From the NCBI GenBank assembly GCA_015680685.1, contig MNCI01003890.1, positions 36,172 through 100,171 on the forward strand: a stretch of DNA of 64,000 nucleotides. Direction: 5' to 3'. The translations under genes and the position numbers were made by a program. The stretch's first letter is position 1; the number at the start of each line of letters is the position of its first letter. This DNA is from Gnetum montanum (lineage: Eukaryota > Streptophyta > Gnetopsida > Gnetales > Gnetaceae). Shown in pieces: positions 44,212 through 56,860 of the stretch. Under the pieces are notes generated by a model that made no database searches, had not been told where the DNA came from, and saw nothing but the letters and a program-made list of their open reading frames with translations.

Positions 44212-44925
44212 NNNNNNNNNNNNNNNNNNNNNNNNNNNNNNNNNNNNNNNNNNNNNNNNNNNNNNNNNNNNNNNNNNNNNNNNNNNNNNNNNNNNNNNNN
44301 NNNNNNNNNNNNNNNNNNNNNNNNNNNNNNNNNNNNNNNNNNNNNNNNNNNNNNNNNNNNNNNNNNNNNNNNNNNNNNNNNNNNNNNNNNNNNNNNNNNN
44401 NNNNNNNNNNNNNNNNNNNNNNNNNNNNNNNNNNNNNNNNNNNNNNNNNNNNNNNNNNNNNNNNNNNNNNNNNNNNNNNNNNNNNNNNNNNNNNNNNNNN
44501 NNNNNNNNNNNNNNNNNNNNNNNNNNNNNNNNNNNNNNNNNNNNNNNNNNNNNNNNNNNNNNNNNNNNNNNNNNNNNNNNNNNNNNNNNNNNNNNNNNNN
44601 NNNNNNNNNNNNNNNNNNNNNNNNNNNNNNNNNNNNNNNNNNNNNNNNNNNNNNNNNNNNNNNNNNNNNNNNNNNNNNNNNNNNNNNNNNNNNNNNNNNN
44701 NNNNNNNNNNNNNNNNNNNNNNNNNNNNNNNNNNNNNNNNNNNNNNNNNNNNNNNNNNNNNNNNNNNNNNNNNNNNNNNNNNNNNNNNNNNNNNNNNNNN
44801 NNNNNNNNNNNNNNNNNNNNNNNNNNNNNNNNNNNNNNNNNNNNNNNNNNNNNNNNNNNNNNNNNNNNNNNNNNNNNNNNNNNNNNNNNNNNNNNNNNNN
44901 NNNNNNNNNNNNNNNNNNNNNNNNN
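44212..44925. other. Assembly gap (N)
   Basis: 714 undetermined bases. The missing 5' LTR (about 323 bp, from the 3' LTR) and gag start (about 285 bp, from the C0 copy) of the copia element add to about 608 bp and would fit inside. Confidence 1.
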
Positions 44926-45660
44926 ACATCAAAGCAAGCCTGGGATACCTTGATGACGTCATACAAAGGTGCAGACATAGTTAAGAAGGTAAGACTCCAA
45001 ACTTTGAGACATCAATATAAGCTCTTACAAATGGAGTCTTCCAAAACTATTGCTACTTATATTAGTCATGTTCTTGCTCTGACAAATCAAATGAAAACAT
45101 ATGAAGAGGAATACAAAGAGCAGGCTAAAGTCGAGAAGATTTTACAATCACTCACTTCCAGATTTGAGCATATCATGGCGGCGATAGAAAAAGCACATGA
45201 TCTTTGTTCAATGACTATCGAGGAATTATCTGGCATCCTACAAGCCCGTGAGCAACAAATGAACAAGAAGAAAGTTGAGAAGTCAATTGAGCAAGCCTTT
45301 CAAGGTCAAGTCTCCATCAAAGGTGATCAAGGTGGTGAAACAAGCCAAAAGCATGGTAGTTCTTGTGGTAGAGGATGAGGATGTGAGGGCTACTACACCA
45401 GGAATCATGGTGGTCATAATAACAATCATGGAGTTGGAGGCAATGACCAAGAAAAATCAAATTCTAGTCATCGGCAAAATTCAAGAGGTCGTGGTCATGG
45501 ATGTGGTAGAGGAAGTTATGACAAATCCAATGTTGTCTGTTACTCGTCATAAACGTGGCCATTATGCAAATGAGTGTAGATATAAGGATAATACTCAGAG
45601 GGCTCAATGTGCACAAGAAGAAGATGATGATGGCAACCATGCTCTCTTGATGGTCATCAT
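44926..45660 (+). pseudogene. gag: Copia gag (C1)
   Basis: From TSKQAWDTLMTSYKG through the UBN2-type gag core (LRHQYKLLQMESSKTIATYI, FEHIMAAIEKAHDL, TIEELSGILQAREQQM), a Gly/Asn/Arg-rich stretch (45,350-45,520), and a zinc knuckle ending KRGHYANEC (about 45,550-45,578). The knuckle contains a frameshift. The N-terminus lies in the gap. Far better preserved than the gypsy copies. Confidence 0.85.
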
Positions 45661-47075
45661 AATAGTGAAGCGCCAAACTACTATACATGATTTCTTGACA
45701 CCAAGTGTACCAATCATATGCGCGGCAAAAAGGAGTTATTTGTTGTTCTTGATGAGTCCTTTCACACCAAAGTCAAATTTGTTGATGATAGCACTATACC
45801 AGTGACGAGAAAAGGACAAATCCTTATCAACTTGAAGAATGGAGATCATAAATATATTTGTAATGTCTTATATGTGCTAGGTATAAAGAGTAATTTGCTT
45901 AGTGTGGATTAGCTCGTAGAAAAGGGGTATGTCATGAAGCTTTGTGGCAATCAACTCTCCATTTTTAACAACAAAGGTACACTCATTCTCAAGGCCCCTT
46001 TGACAAAGAATCCTATGTTTCAAGTTGATATTTCTAGTGGTGTTTATAATTGTCTTAATGCCATTATAAATGATGAACCTTGGCTGTGGCACCTTCACTT
46101 TAGACATTTAACCTTTTGGAGTTTAAAATTGCTTGCTAAAGAAAATATGGTGAAAGGTTTGACCAGTATTCACCATCCAGAACAATTGTGTGAAGCTTGC
46201 ATTCTTGGAAAACATCACAAAGTGCCATTTGTAGCAAAGCAACGATGTGCAACACAACCACTAAATCTCATTCATTTCGATGTATGTGGCCCAATGAACA
46301 CCTTGTCAAATGGAAATAATAGGTATTTCCTAACTTTTATTGATGATTTTACTTGAAAAATTTAGGTCTATCTTTTGCAAAGGAAGTCTAAAGTTTTTGA
46401 TTGCTTTAAGAAGTTCAAGGTGCATGTTGAAAGGGAGAGTGCTTACCTTGTTAAAGTTCTACGAACTGATGGTGGAGGTGAATACACTTCCAATGAATTT
46501 AATGAATATTGTGAAGAATAGGGAATAAAGCATCAACTAATTTTTCCCTCACCCCACAACACAACGAAGTAGCCAAAAGGAAGAACAAAACTATAATGGA
46601 CATGGTGAGGAGCATGCTAAAGGTGAAAGGAATGCACAATTCATTTTGGGGTGAAGCTGTCTCATGTTTTGTTTACTTGTTAAACAGGTCTCCAACAAGG
46701 AATGTGCAAAATATCACCCTTGTAGAAGCATGGAGTGGTTTTAAGCTGAGCATGAAACATCTTAGAGTGTTTGGTGCTATTGCTTATGCTCAGGGTCTAG
46801 CAAAGACAAGAACAAAGCTAGATGATCGAGTAGAGAAGACTATCTTTATTGGCTACAAGCGCAGGAGATACAAGCTATTCAATCCTATAACAAAGAAGGT
46901 GATTATCAACCAAGATGTGACCTTTGCCAAAGAAGAGGCTTGGAATGGGATGTCGATTCACACAAAGACTCCTAGAAGCAATAAATCTGTATCCTTGAAG
47001 AGGAAGCTACAGTTCCTACCACAAATGAAGCTACATCAAGCTTTGCTTAAGAAAGTTCCACTCCACAAGCTCTAG
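45661..47075 (+). pseudogene. pol: Copia protease and integrase (C1)
   Basis: The protease site reads FLDTKCTNHM (45,690-45,716) where D-[TS]-G is expected, so the catalytic Gly is lost. The GAG-pre-integrase HHCC motif follows (WHLHFRH at 46,086, CEACILGKHHKVPF at 46,190). The integrase core has HFDVCGPM, LTFIDDF and RTDGGGEY (46,275-46,485), and a C-terminal MLKVKGMHNSFWGEAV, LNRSPT, HLRVFGA, IFIGYK region. Stops and frameshifts lie at 45,910, 46,356 and 46,521-46,570. Confidence 0.85.
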
Positions 47076-48739
47076 TAGAATCCAGAAGGCTAAGGCGATA
47101 GCACCAACAATTAGTACGCCTACAAGACTATGAGGTAACTCTTGATGATGAAGTTGATAATGATGGAGAATGACACTTTGCCTTCTTTGCAGATAGTGAA
47201 CCTGTGACATTCCAGGAGGTAAGTCAAGATCCTAAATGGGTGAATGCCATGAATGAGGAGATCAAGGCAATTGAAAGAAACAATACATGGGAACTCACTG
47301 ACATCTCACGCGGTCACAAAGCAATTGATGTAAAGTGGGTTTTTAAGGAAAAAGTGAAGTCAAATGGTGAGGTGGAGAGATACAAAGCAAGATTGATGGA
47401 AAATGGATTTGAGCAAAGGCTTGGCTATGACTACCAAGAGGTTTTCTCTCCTGTTGCTCGAATTGAAATAATTAGACTTCTTATTGCATTAGTTGCCCAG
47501 AAGAAGTGGAAAATCCATCAAATGAATGTGTTTTTAGCATTTCTAAATGGCCCACTTGAAGAGGAGGTTTTTGTTAAGCAACCACTTAGATTCATGAAGT
47601 AGGGATGTGAAGATATGGTGTACAGATTGAAGAAACAATTGTATGGTCTCAAACAAGCACCATGAGCATGGAAGAGGTGCATTGACTCTTTCTTCCACAA
47701 GGCTGGCTTCAAAAGTGTCTATATGAACATGCTTTATATGTGAAGACTAATGATTCTGGTGATATATTATTGCTGTGTCTTTATGTTGATGATCTAATAT
47801 TCACAAGCAATAATCTCAGAATGATTGAAGATTTCAAGAAGTCCATGATGCATGAGCTCGAAGTGACAAATCTTGGTCTCATGTCATATTTCCTTGGCAT
47901 TGAAGTAGTTTAGAGAGAAGATGGGATTTTTATTTATCAAAAGAGGTATGCTACTAAACTCTTGAAGAAGTTTCATATGCAAGATTGTAATCCTCTGAGA
48001 ACTCCTGTGAAGGTTGGCACAAAATTGTCAAAGAATTGAGAAGGAACACTTGTTGATTCAACTTATTTCAAGAAAATTGTTGGGAGTTTGAGATGCCTCA
48101 CATGCACAATGCTTGACATCTCTTATGGTGTTGGTTTAATTAGTAGGTTTTTGGAATCTCCTTGTCAACCTCATATGTAGGTGGCCAAAAGAATCCTATG
48201 GTACCTAAAGGGTACCTATGATCATGGTTTATTCTATTTCTCATTTCATAATTGTGCTCTTATAGGGTATTCCGATAGTGATTGGGATGGAGATTTAGAT
48301 GACTGAAAAAGCACTTCTGGTTATATTTTTAATTTTGGTGCTATAGCTTGTTCATGGTCATAAAAAAAAGCAACCCATAGTTGCACTTTCAAATTGTGAG
48401 GTAGAATATGTTGCTGTAGCTTCCAGTGCATGTCAAGCAATATGGTTTGGCAATGTGATGAGCCAAATCCATGCTCCAGTCAAGAGGCCAATGAATATTT
48501 TTGTTGATAATATTTCTATAATTGACTTGGCAAAGAATCCCATCACACATGGAAGAAGTAAACACATTGACATACGCTATCATTTTCTAAGAGATCAAGT
48601 TGGAAAGAAAGTAATTAAGTTGGTGTATTGCAAGTTTGAAGACCAAGTGGCAGACATTCTCACCAAATTGTTGAAGTATGATACCTTTGTCAAATTAAAG
48701 TGTATGCTTGGAATGATGGTTTTTCCAAATCAGGATTAA
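47076..48739 (+). pseudogene. pol: Copia reverse transcriptase and RNase H (C1)
   Basis: RT begins FQEVSQDPKWVNAMNEEI (47,207). VKWVFKEKVKSNGEVERYKA, FSPVARI, QMNVFLAFLNG, YGLKQAP and the catalytic YVDD (47,782-47,793) follow, then SYFLGIEV. RNase H has GYSDSDWDGD, STSGYIF (48,265-48,330) and the end FVDNISIIDLAKNP, HIDIRYHFLRDQV, ADILTKLL to 48,739. Stops include 47,600, 47,665 and 47,912. Confidence 0.85.
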
Positions 48740-48747
48740 GGGGGGAT

Positions 48748-49070
48748 TTTAGTTATTAATCCTGCTTTTGTTACAAGAATTAGTTTAAGTTATGGTTGAG
48801 TTTGTTAGTAATTCTAACCTCTAGGTTCAATTAGAAAAGAATGAGAGTTAATCCTATTTCTGTTACAAGAATTAGTTTAAGTTTAATGGGTTATCATGAT
48901 GTAATTCTAACCTCTAGGTTCAATTAGAAAAAGAATGGGAGTTTGGTGGACTTAGCCTATTATAAATAGGCCATTTGATAGTAGCTTTGATGTACCACAT
49001 TGGAATAAAATATTTTGGTTTCTGCTCTGTTCTTACGCCTATTATTTTGTTTTGTGTTAATTTCTTATTA
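48748..49070 (+). mobile_element. Copia 3' LTR with purine tract
   Basis: It follows the purine run TAAGGGGGGA (48,737-48,746). About 323 bp, ending TTTCTTATTA, matching the C0 fragment at 22,444-22,529. TATA box TATAAATAGG at 48,961. It contains two tandem units of about 92 bp (48,756-48,847 and 48,848-48,941) upstream of the TATA box. Confidence 0.85.
48756..48941 (+). repeat. Tandem duplication in copia LTR U3
   Basis: The units share TTAATCCT, TTACAAGAATTAGTTTAAGT and AACCTCTAGGTTCAATTAGA. Unit 2 has diverged centrally. The position suggests a duplicated enhancer. Confidence 0.85.
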
Positions 49071-50189
49071 GATTGGTTATGATGTTATGAGGTTTGAATG
49101 GTAATAGGATTGGATGTTCCATTTGTCCTTGAGTATTAATTGATGAAGAAGAATTCATAGGCAACTTTTTAGAATGAAAATCAAAAATAAAATAATTATA
49201 ATAAGTTTATATAATAAAAATATAATACAGTTTTTCCTTTTTCCATTCTTGACCCTATGCATTCTAGTTTCTTCTGATTTTTTCTTTTCTTCTTTTCTTA
49301 AATCTAGAAGAAATCTAAAAATCCAAAGAATGTAGTTTATAAAGGCATCTCCAAAGGCTAGCTCTTAGTTACCCTCACTACTAAAGGGACACACCAACAA
49401 CTATTGAAATAACCTTACTATTATCATCAAATTATCCTCATGACCTCAAACAAGCCACTTATAGCCAAGTCTTACCAATAGCCTCACTACTAACATCATC
49501 AATAGTTAACGCACATGCATCATTGAAAGGATAGGTTTTGATTATGCCTCATCACACACCACTAGACTTAGCTACTTGGTGTCATGATCTCAACTAATTT
49601 TGTTGCTTCATATGAACTTACTAATCAAAATCTAAGGTAGGAAATCCATCTAAACCTTTGTTCATGTGGGGTGGATCCCACTAGACAACATTGTACTACT
49701 GCATCTATATGGGGGTATCTAAAAGATTTGCAACTTCCATTACTATCTGAGAATTGATGATATAAATATTATTATTTTATTTCCAAAATAGAAAATATCC
49801 ATGATAACGAAAGTTCTATAAAATTCTTACAAAATCTTGTTTTTATTAAGAACTAGTCCAAAATAATCATAAAATATTTAAGAAGCAAGTTGGCAAAGCT
49901 TCCACAATTTCAAAAATTCACTAAAAGAGAAAAAATGATTTGGACATAATTAAAATACTAACTTCCATATAAGAATAAGCCCAAACTAATAAAATTTGAT
50001 GGAATCTTGGCTTAATAATCAAAATCGTGAAAGAATAACAAAAACCAAAAAGTAAAGAAAGTGTACAAAATTCACGACAAAATAGAAGTCACATCAAAGG
50101 AAATTAAAATAAGCTTTCTTACCATGTTGGCAGGATTTCAGAATATTCTTATTTTTTTTCTTTCTTGCTAAGATGCCCAAAATCATATT
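49071..50189. other. AT-rich spacer, nothing recognised
   Basis: No gene or element homology found between the copia LTR and the G2 LTR. Confidence 0.3.
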
Positions 50190-51027
50190 TGATGAATCAT
50201 TGTTTTGTGTTGGCCACGATGTTGGGTATGCGATGTTAGGGCCTGGATTCGACGTCAAATATCCAACATCGAGGTATATTCCCAAGTCTATAAATACCAC
50301 GCCTGGGCTCCTGTTTTGAGTCAATTTTTTAAAGAATTTTTTTATCATTCTTAGTGAGAGTAGCAAAGCTATTGCAGTTTATTTTTCTCAAAGTTAGAAT
50401 ATTTTCTGAGTGCCCACAAAAGGAGTCTTAAGTGTGTACGGTTCTTTGTTCGAACACTAATGTACCTTAGCGCAGCAATGTGATGGGAATAAAATGAACT
50501 CTTTTAACAATCCTTGCAGCACTAAGGATAGCTTAATATTTTCTTTATTGCATTTTATTTTCTTTCTCTTTATTTTAATGCATTTCAATTAAGCAATTTA
50601 TTTCTAGTAGTTAATGAACATGAGCATGACCACTTCGAGCATTCATATAGTACTTGGTAACCCAACAATGCTTAACGTTTGGTAGCCTAGCAGTGCTGTA
50701 TGTGTTTAGGAAAGTGGGGTAGTTACTTATGTTAGGCTAGCTAAGAAATAGACATTAGTTTCAATATACTCTACCCTTTATTCTTGTTGTGGATGATTAC
50801 ATCCATAAATATAAAATGACAAAAATTCATATACCTCAATTACACTTAAACCATATCCTTGAGCCTTACAAGTGTAGTTGGGAAGACAATGAACATTTTT
50901 AACACCATTTCATTTCCTAGAGGAACTAGTTTATGATATAACAATAGGTCCACAGAATTTGATAGGATCGCACGTAATACCTTAGTGATTCATATGGTTG
51001 GGCATAGGGGTACCTCACCACTCATCA
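50190..51027 (+). mobile_element. 5' LTR of gypsy element G2
   Basis: 838 bp from TGATGAATCATTG to CACTCATCA. TATA box TATAAATA at 50,289-50,296. U3 modules CGATGTT/AACATCG (50,217-50,275), a family-specific version of the palindromic block. The 3' end is the shared 30-bp terminus. Confidence 0.85.
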
Positions 51028-51028
51028 T

Positions 51029-51046
51029 TGGCATTGTTGCCAGGGA
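51029..51046 (+). promoter_or_regulatory. Primer binding site of G2, tRNA-Asp type
   Basis: TGGCATTGTTGCCAGGGA, a transition-only variant of the tRNA-Asp site. Confidence 0.8.
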
Positions 51047-51187
51047 CCTTTTTGTTATTTTGTGTGCTATCTAGGATCTAGTGAATGTAGTAAAATCATT
51101 GGAACAAACCTGAGAGTCATATCTTGTGCTACAATTACTACATCAAATTTTTAGAGCACACTGTAATTTTTGTTTCGCTAATTGATA

Positions 51188-53800
51188 ATGTATTCTTCTC
51201 ACAGGAGCACTTCTTCGCCAAAGCCTGATAACACTTGTCCATCAAAGCCTTAATAGTACCAAATTACATATACTCATCCTGATGAGTATGTGCTAAACTT
51301 TACCTTCATCTTACACTAGGATGAACAATTGTGATGGCATGACATGGAGGGCAACATTGTGTTGCCGCCCGATTGTGTTGCTTCTACAATGCTTTATAAA
51401 ATGCTTGCATGATGTGGTCTTCAAGACCACCATGGGCAATATATTGTGAAAGATGTCAATGCTAGAGGTTATCAGCCCACCGAAGCACAACGCCTATGAG
51501 ATCGGTAGCTAGAGCAGCACTATGAACTTTTGAAGGGAAAAGGACTTAACGATTTTCCATTCCTATTGTACCAACAAGCTAGTGGGGATCTTCCACTCAA
51601 TGAAGCTCCTCTCTCTAACTTCGATGATGAAGGTCAAAACCAGAATCTACACTCCATAATTCACAATCCTAATTCTAGTAATAAGGGATTCAATAATAAA
51701 GCAGGATCCAGAGAGGCAAGTCAAGATAGGGATGCAGGCAAGAAGTACGATTGTGATCATGGTCGTGATCACCGAAGAGGTAGTAGCAAGCACTGTGATG
51801 ATGCTGGTTCTTCTTCCTCTTCCCCTTCATCATCATCTTCTTCTTCTAGCTTTGATCATGACTACAGAAGGTGAGATTGTGATGGAGGTGATCGAAATGC
51901 GTGCAATGACCGATAGTACAAAAATAACCAAAGGGACCATTGAGATAGGCAAGATCAAGGACGTAGACGTTCAAAAGAAGAACATCACCATAAATGAAGG
52001 GGTAGTAGAGGGCATCATAGGCACCATGATCAAGGCCTCGATAAGCCTCTATTTGCTACCTGAAGTATGCTTAACATCACAGAGGCAGTCAGAATTCCAA
52101 CAAGGCATGTGAAAGATAGTTAGATCAAATGGTTAGACATGAACAATATTCCTCGATTGAAGAAGGATATAACTCTGATCTACAGAATCATCTTCAAGAT
52201 TTTCAAGATGCATGTTCCTTGCAAAACATAGAGAACAAATGGTAGGAACTCAAGTTATTTCCTAGGATACTCATCAAAGAAGTAGAGAACTGGTACCGGT
52301 CCTTAGAACCAAAATTTATCAGATGATGAAGTACCATGCTTGAGATGTCCAATAATAAGTATCAAACATACTCTAGGGTGTCCAACTTAAGAAATCAAAT
52401 TCAAGGGTGAAAACAAGGAGCACACAAACCCTTAGATGCTGCCATTGGCCAATACTATGCCTTGATGCATAAATGCCCTGGCCATAGTTATTCGCAATTG
52501 GCTCAAGTCCACCACACTGTACACAGGCTTCGTAATGAAACTAGGAAAACCCTTAGTGTCTATGCCTAAGGGTGATTGCTAGAACTAATTGCCCATTAGG
52601 TACAAAGGTTAATAGAGCAAGTCGCCAAAGAGGAGGGCTAACTTAGAAAAAGAGAAAGTGCAGAGAAGTACAACCATGATCCTTCCATCTGTAAGCAGGA
52701 GGTTTGATTCTGTGATAGCGAGGATGAATTTTTATTTGATGAGGGGATGTTAAAAAAGTCTTTCCACTTCAACAATTCCAATATGAACTTACGACCAAGG
52801 TTGATTAGTTAAGAGACTTCATGGATAGCAGATTTCAAGTTATCCTCAAAATTGCTGAAGAGTCCTGAGAACAAGGTAGTAATCGTGAATGCAGGAGGCA
52901 CAAAGAAGCTAAATGTGCATATTACAAAGGTAAGGGCAAAAATTGCTACAATAGAAGAGGTTGCAGATAGTGAATCAGATAATGATGGTGGATGTGATGT
53001 TTGCCAATATGAACATCCCAAGGGATGTTGCCCCGTTGTGTCATATCTTTAGGAGTCTAGGATGTATGCCTTACATCCATGACTTACACAAAGGCAAATA
53101 TCTAGAAGGTCACCTTATCCTCAAGGTAACCTCTGGTAGTTCCACCAACAACAACTATATTATCCAAGCAAAGCTCCAATGCAACTATACGAATAGTACC
53201 AACAATGGCAGCAACTACAATCATGGGCACTTGCACCACCAAGGTAACAATACCCTTACCGACAACCTCATCCCTATGGTTCCCACATTCAGAAACTCAT
53301 GTCTTCAAGTGACTCTTCTAGTCACGTTTCTAATATTTAGCCTTACTACCAACCTTCGGATTACTATCGAACTCCTTCTCCACATGAAAGAAGGAATGCT
53401 ACCTCCTATCCTTATCCACCTCCTGTCCCTGCACACACTCCTCCTATAGTTGCATAGTTACCACCTACTCCACTAATGCAGGGTGAACTACCCACTCAAC
53501 CATAACAATGTAATGCTACGAGGGCTATTAATTTGCAACCCAATCATTAATTGGAGGGGTTGAATGCTAGATCAAAGGAAAGACCTTTCTTTTGACCTCG
53601 TACTCCACCTAAGCCTTCACCTATACCTGCGGTTGACAACCCTACACCTACTTTTTCAGCCATATCAAATTCTTTCAAGCCTTCTTCAAACCAAACTCTA
53701 CTAAGGATCCATACTGTAATGCTTACTCACATTATGTTTGATTGGATCTGTGTAGGAAACCTTCCTAGGAAATTAGCCAATCTTGGAAGTCCCTTGATGT
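51188..53800 (+). pseudogene. gag: Gypsy gag (G2), decayed
   Basis: ATG at 51,188 (MYSSHRSTSS); YTHPDEYVLNFTFI aligns with YTHPDEFVSNFTFI of G1. An acidic/basic region (RDHRRGSSKHCDD) and a serine run end in DHDYRR (51,760-51,870). The capsid core at about 52,140-52,640 is broken into many frames. The finger CDVCQYEHPKGCC is at 52,993-53,031. The tail to about 53,800 is Pro/Ser-rich with many stops. Confidence 0.75.
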
Positions 53801-54507
53801 TTATTTACATATTGTTGAAAACGAACCATGCAAGGCTCTTCTAGATTCATGTTCTGGTGTTAATTTAGTTCTCATGAGATGTACACTTCTTGGAACCTGC
53901 CTCCTCTCAAGAGGAGCAACATCAGATTAGAATTGGTAGACCAATCCATCACTATTCCATTGGGATTGGTAGAAGACATTGTGATCACTATTTGTGGGTG
54001 GTCTTATCCTATCAACTTCCTAGTAATCAAAGTGGAGAACTACAAAGGGAACTTCCCAATCATCATGGGAAGAGCATGGCTAAGCATCATAGATGCAAGA
54101 ATGGGCATCAGAGATTTTTCCCTAAAAATATTTAAAAAAATGCATTTGGAAAGATTGAGAAGAAATGAGTTCCATGCATCGTGTACAACGATAGCAAGTG
54201 TAATTGTGTGTAGAAACTTTGGGCCATCAAGCAAGCATCCATCTCTGCATGCAAGCAGTGTGTGCTAAAAGTAGAAATTCAAAGGTGTCTATACAACACA
54301 AAATAAGAGGGCACCTGGTGGTTGACCACTAATTCAGAATGCAGCACACTTTACATGGAACCAGCTGAGAGCTTGACATGTGAATATGTCACAAGCATGG
54401 ATAAATTTGAGCAAGTTCATCACCAACTCTTTGATGATACAAATGATGATACCTACTGGGAGAGTTGGAAATTCTTGAGGACTTTAAGCAACAACCCCTC
54501 GAACTAA
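53801..54507 (+). pseudogene. pol: Gypsy protease and linker (G2)
   Basis: The active-site region reads LLDSCSGVNL (53,838-53,867), with Cys replacing the catalytic Gly of G1 (DSG). YTSWNLPPLKRSNIRLEL, GWSYPINFLVIKV and FPIIMGRAWLS (53,882-54,090) match the G1 protease closely. The frame is lost around 53,870 and again near 54,140. Confidence 0.75.
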
Positions 54508-56166
54508 AAATGTTACTAGTTGGAATGAAATATGTGTTTTTGAAAAATAAGAAGCCAGTTATCATCAATGTAAGACTTTCTCCAGAACAAAAATAGATGT
54601 TGTTGAAGATAGTTGAAAGATGGTCAGTTTCTTTTGCTTAGTCATATCCTAAACTCATAGGGATTGATCTTAGGATATGTTAGCATTGCATTTACATTGA
54701 CCTGGCCATGAAGCCAAAACGATAGCACAAAGGCGATTGAACCCCAAATTAAAATAAATCATTAAGGAGGAAATTGAGCAACTCCTCAAGGCGGGGTTCA
54801 TCTATCCCATTGTAGATAGCGAGTGGGTTAGTCCACTCATAATTATGCCAAAGAAAGATGGCAAGTGCTAGGTTTGCATTGATTTTAGGTTGCAGAATAT
54901 GACAACGTTCAAGGATCATTTTCCATTATCATTTGTTGACCAAGTGCTCAACATAATATTAGGGCATTTCTACTACAGTTTCCTAGATGGATATAGTGGC
55001 TATAATCAAATTACACTAGAGGACCAAGCAAAGAAAATGTTCACAAGTCCTTAGGGGACTTTTGCATATCGTAAGATGTCGTTTGCCTTGTGCAATGCTC
55101 CTGCCACATTTCAACACCTGGTCCTGAGCATCTTTCAACAGTAGATTGGTAGTGGTGTAGAAGTCTTCATGGATTACTTCTCCACCTATAGAGCTACATT
55201 TGAGCAAGCCCTGGACCAACTTGAGCAAGTGCTAAAACAATGTGTCAAAACTAACTTGCGGCTCACTTGGCAGAAAAGTCACCTCATGGTTTAGGAGGGC
55301 ATTGTATTGGGGCACAAAATATCATAAGCAAGAATTGAGATGGACCCGAAAAAAATAAGGATCATCCAAGGAATAACCCACTAGCCAAAAATAGTTAAAG
55401 ATGTTTAGTTATTCCTTGGACATATTAGCTACTACTAATGATTCATAGTTGAAATGTTATGAGTTGGAATGAAATACGTGTTTTTGAAAAATAAGAAGGT
55501 AGTTATCATCAATGCAAGAATTTCTCTAGAACAAAAATAGATGTTGTTGAAGATAGTTGAAAGATGGTCAGTTTCTTTTGCTTAGTCATATCCTAAACTC
55601 ATAGGTTGCAGAATATGACAACATTCAAGGTCATTTTCCATTGTCATTTGTTGACCAAGTGCTCAACATAATATTAGGGCATTTCTACTACAGTTTCCTA
55701 GATGGATATAGTGGCTATAACCAAATTTAAATTACACTAAAGGACTTAGCAAAGACAACATTCACAAGTCCCTAGGAGACTTTTGCATATCGAAAGATGC
55801 CATTTTCCCTGTGCAATGCTCCTGCCACATTTCAACACCTGGTCTTGAGCATCTTTCAACAGGTAGATCGGTAGTGGTGTAGAAGTCTTCATGGTGACTT
55901 CTCCACCTATAGAGCTACATTTGAGCAAACCTTGGACAAACATGAGCAAGTGCTAAAACAATGTGTCAAAACTAACAGGTAGCTCAATTGGCAGAAAAGT
56001 CACCTCATGGTCCAGGAGGGCTTTGTACTGGGGCACAAAATATCACAAGCAAGAATTGAGATGGACCAAAAAAAAAGGATCATCCAAGGAATAATCCACT
56101 AGCTAGAAACAGTTAAAGATGTTCAGTCATTCCTTGGATATATTAGCTACTACCAATAATTCATAG
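54508..56166 (+). repeat. 944-bp tandem duplication in G2 RT
   Basis: 54,508 aligns with 55,452 (AAATGTTA.AGTTGGAATG), and the first unit ends where the second starts. The second unit lacks the segment matching about 54,660-54,888. Long near-identical stretches show the duplication is younger than the element. Confidence 0.9.
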
Positions 56167-56350
56167 ATAACTTCTCTAAGATTGCAAAACCATTGGTTGA
56201 GCTAACAAAGAAAGATGCTTCTTTTGTCTGGACCTTAAAATGTGAAAAAGCGTTCCAGCAACTAAAAGAAAAGCTTGTGGAAACTCCAATTCTATAAGTA
56301 CTTGACTAGTCCAGACTATTTCATATCATGACAAATGCATTGAATTAGGC
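54508..56350 (+). pseudogene. pol: Gypsy reverse transcriptase (G2) with internal duplication
   Basis: Two consecutive RT copies. The first (54,508-55,451) has SFLDGYSGYNQI and FAYRKMSF, and its catalytic box reads FMDY (55,166-55,177) instead of F-x-D-D. The second (55,452-56,166) repeats it with about 229 nt missing inside and a one-base loss in the catalytic box. Both carry TAG at the SPxGTFAY position (55,052 and 55,773). Downstream [17 protein letters not shown] (56,188) leads into RNase H. Confidence 0.85.
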
Positions 56351-56860
56351 TTTGGGATTTATGCTGATGCAGTTAGATGACAACAAACATCCATACTACA
56401 TCCACTATGCCAGCTAAAGCATTGTGGGGGCAAAATTGAACTACACCACTATAGAAAATGAATTGATGGTGGTGGTGTTTGCTCTTGAGAAGTTCAAGCA
56501 CTATGTGCTTGGATACAAGGTATTTATGCACATAGACGATAGTGTCATCCGCTTCCTAATGAACAAGCTAACGGCGAATCCCTGTGTCGTTGGTGATCTT
56601 GTAGGAGTTTGATCTTACAATGGTGGATCGAAAGGGCATTAAGAATGTGGTCGCTGATCGCTTGTCTTGGTTGCGATGTGATGACAAAGAGGAAGAAAGC
56701 CCATTATCTGACATATTTTCTGATGAACTCCTCTTTGCTAGAGTAATAATTGAACAAATGCCCAATGAACCAAAATGGTATGATAACATTCTCATATATC
56801 TTCTCACTCAAGAGATGCCACAAGGGTTAGATCACCAAAGGAAACAATAGTTTCTTCACC
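56351..56860 (+). pseudogene. pol: Gypsy RNase H (G2)
   Basis: Blocks: QLDDNKHPYYIHYA, LNYTTIENELMVVVFALEKF (56,438), GYKVFMHIDDSVIRFLMN and MVDRKGIKNVVADRLSWLR (56,620), equivalent to G1 13,398-13,610. Here the D-x-K-G-x-x-N-x-x-A-D motif is intact. Confidence 0.8.

Noticed and set aside
44174-45378. Long open frames spanning the 714-base N run on both strands
   Set aside because: The length comes from undetermined bases. Only the copia part after 44,926 is real.
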